Part shown: positions 31,249-32,132 of the stretch, piece by piece
Position numbering within the stretch: position 1 is the first letter of the stretch
Layout of the letters: every line of letters starts with the position of its first letter
Source of the DNA: an uncultured Acidimicrobiales bacterium
GTDB taxonomy: Bacteria; Actinomycetota; Acidimicrobiia; Acidimicrobiales; SZUA-35
Assembly (NCBI GenBank): GCA_937997485.1
Contig: CALKTH010000120.1
Coordinates: 1-32,132 of the forward strand
DNA: 32,132 nucleotides
Reading direction: 5' to 3'
Notes under the pieces: generated by a model
Databases searched by the model: none
What the model saw: only the letters and a program-made list of their open reading frames with translations
Told to the model about the DNA's origin: nothing
Made by a program: the position numbers and the translations under genes

Positions 31249-32132
31249 GTGGAACTGAAACAGCTCAACTTCTTTCTCGCCGTTGCAGAAGACCTGCACT
31301 TCGGTCGAGCTGCGGAGAGGATGTACATCGCGCAGCCGGCGCTCAGTCAGCACGTACGACGTCTCGAACGAGAACTGGGCGTCGAACTGTTCGACCGTCG
31401 GGGGCGCAACGTCCGCCTCACTGCGGCTGGTAAGGCCTTCGTCGACGAAGCCCGTCGTGTCGTCGAACAGAGTGAGCGCGCGGCGTCTGTCGCACGTCGG
31501 GCGAGCGACGGCATCACAGGCACTTTGAATATCGGGTACTACCCGGCGATGTCAGCCTCGATTGCACCAGGCTTGGTTCAGCGATTTCTCGAGTCGACGG
31601 ATGATCTTTCAGTGCAGCTCTCGGCCGACAACCCCGCTGGGTTGGAGGAGGCAATTTTTCGGGGCGACGTCGACCTTGCACTCACGACGGGTCCTGTGAG
31701 TCGAGCGGGGCTCGAGTCGATCGTCGTCGCTGCGTCGCCGATCGCCGCAGTCGTGATGGACGACCATCCTTTCGCTCGACGCCGATTCATCGAGCCGGCT
31801 GATCTGCGTGAGGAACCGTTGATCATGGCGGCCCGAAACTCCGACCAACGGCTGTTCGACAGCATCGTCGCCGCGTGCCATGCCGCCGACTTCAACGCTC
31901 AGGCGGCCCACACCGTTGAAGGGCCCGAGCTCGTCCTCCCCGCCGTTCTCTGTGGTCTCGGAGTCGGGGTCATTCCGACCTCCTCGTTCAACGGGTTCGC
32001 CCACGGCCGCGCCTCGGCCGTCGTGATCGGCGGTGTGCCTCCGATCGAAGTTGTGCTGGCGAGGCGCATTGATCGAACGGAACCATCGGTGATGGCGTTT
32101 TGGGACTCAGCACTGTCGTATGTGGAGTCTGC
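31249..32132 (+). CDS. LysR-family regulator, partial at the window edge
   Basis: Starts at GTG 31249 (VELKQLNFFLAVAEDLHFGR) with GGAG six bases upstream; ATG 31237 in frame is an alternative. About 294 codons are seen with no stop. It is very close to the 28636-29589 LysR, including LSQHVRRLERELGVELFDRR and PELVLPAVLCGLGVGVIPTS. The HTH is nearly the same, so the two may recognise overlapping sites, while the effector domains differ more. The last part lies outside the window. Confidence 0.92.
   Translation, partial: MELKQLNFFLAVAEDLHFGRAAERMYIAQPALSQHVRRLERELGVELFDRRGRNVRLTAAGKAFVDEARRVVEQSERAASVARRASDGITGTLNIGYYPAMSASIAPGLVQRFLESTDDLSVQLSADNPAGLEEAIFRGDVDLALTTGPVSRAGLESIVVAASPIAAVVMDDHPFARRRFIEPADLREEPLIMAARNSDQRLFDSIVAACHAADFNAQAAHTVEGPELVLPAVLCGLGVGVIPTSSFNGFAHGRASAVVIGGVPPIEVVLARRIDRTEPSVMAFWDSALSYVES

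Noticed and set aside
1..32132. CRISPR array, prophage or transposon
   Set aside because: No regularly spaced repeats, integrase, transposase or att-like duplications were seen.

Overview
The window is high-GC, densely coded bacterial DNA with short intergenic gaps, frequent 4-base start/stop overlaps and several GTG/TTG starts. The gene content (paralogous LysR regulators, MoxR-DUF58-VWA operon, DM13 protein, ECF sigma factor, Cu-only type SodC lipoprotein, DUF389 protein, an OmpA-domain protein carrying Asp-rich repeats) suggests an actinomycete, perhaps of the Acidimicrobiia. That placement is inference: no rRNA or housekeeping marker is present. I saw no tRNA, rRNA, CRISPR array, transposase or phage gene.

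Layout. (1) 1-4004: a truncated secreted acidic protein reads left. Diverging from it is a rightward operon of a small membrane protein, a 112-residue unknown and an FAD/NAD(P)-fold protein, followed by a LysR regulator. A pair of mutually exclusive hairpins lies in the divergent gap. (2) 4016-9699, leftward: a Crp/Fnr regulator followed by a VWA (TerY-like) protein, a PP2C-like phosphatase, a TerY-type kinase with C-terminal membrane segments, and a DUF389 membrane protein. The VWA, phosphatase and kinase form a TerY phosphorylation triad. (3) 9973-12961, rightward: a 726-residue secreted repeat protein ending in an OmpA domain, a strong hairpin, and a TetR regulator. (4) 13087-15488: two tiny HTH-like proteins that align with each other flank a methyltransferase and a metallo-beta-lactamase-fold protein that has lost its metal motif. 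(5) 15633-21335, leftward: a secreted protein coupled to a SodC-like lipoprotein; a B12-binding/HTH regulator followed by a second FAD-fold paralog and a membrane protein; and a LysR gene. (6) 21513-22229: a degenerate 6-phosphogluconolactonase-like protein divergent from that LysR gene. (7) 22567-26697: a MoxR AAA ATPase, DUF58, BatA-like VWA and FG-GAP/VanY peptidase operon with overlapping genes. (8) 26904-32132: a degenerate ROK-like protein, a stand-alone LysR-type ligand-binding domain divergent from a LysR gene, a DM13 protein, an ECF sigma factor, and a second, closely related LysR gene running off the end.

Two themes link the regions. The first is regulation: four LysR regulators, one LysR sensor domain without a DNA-binding domain, B12, Crp, TetR and ECF regulators, and several palindromes in the gaps. 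The second is apparent pseudoenzymes (lactonase-like, ROK-like, MBL-like) beside those regulators, which may act as sensors rather than catalysts. Redox and envelope functions (SodC, DM13, FAD proteins, VanY, OmpA) are the likely outputs. These links are inferred from gene order and unaided reading of motifs.
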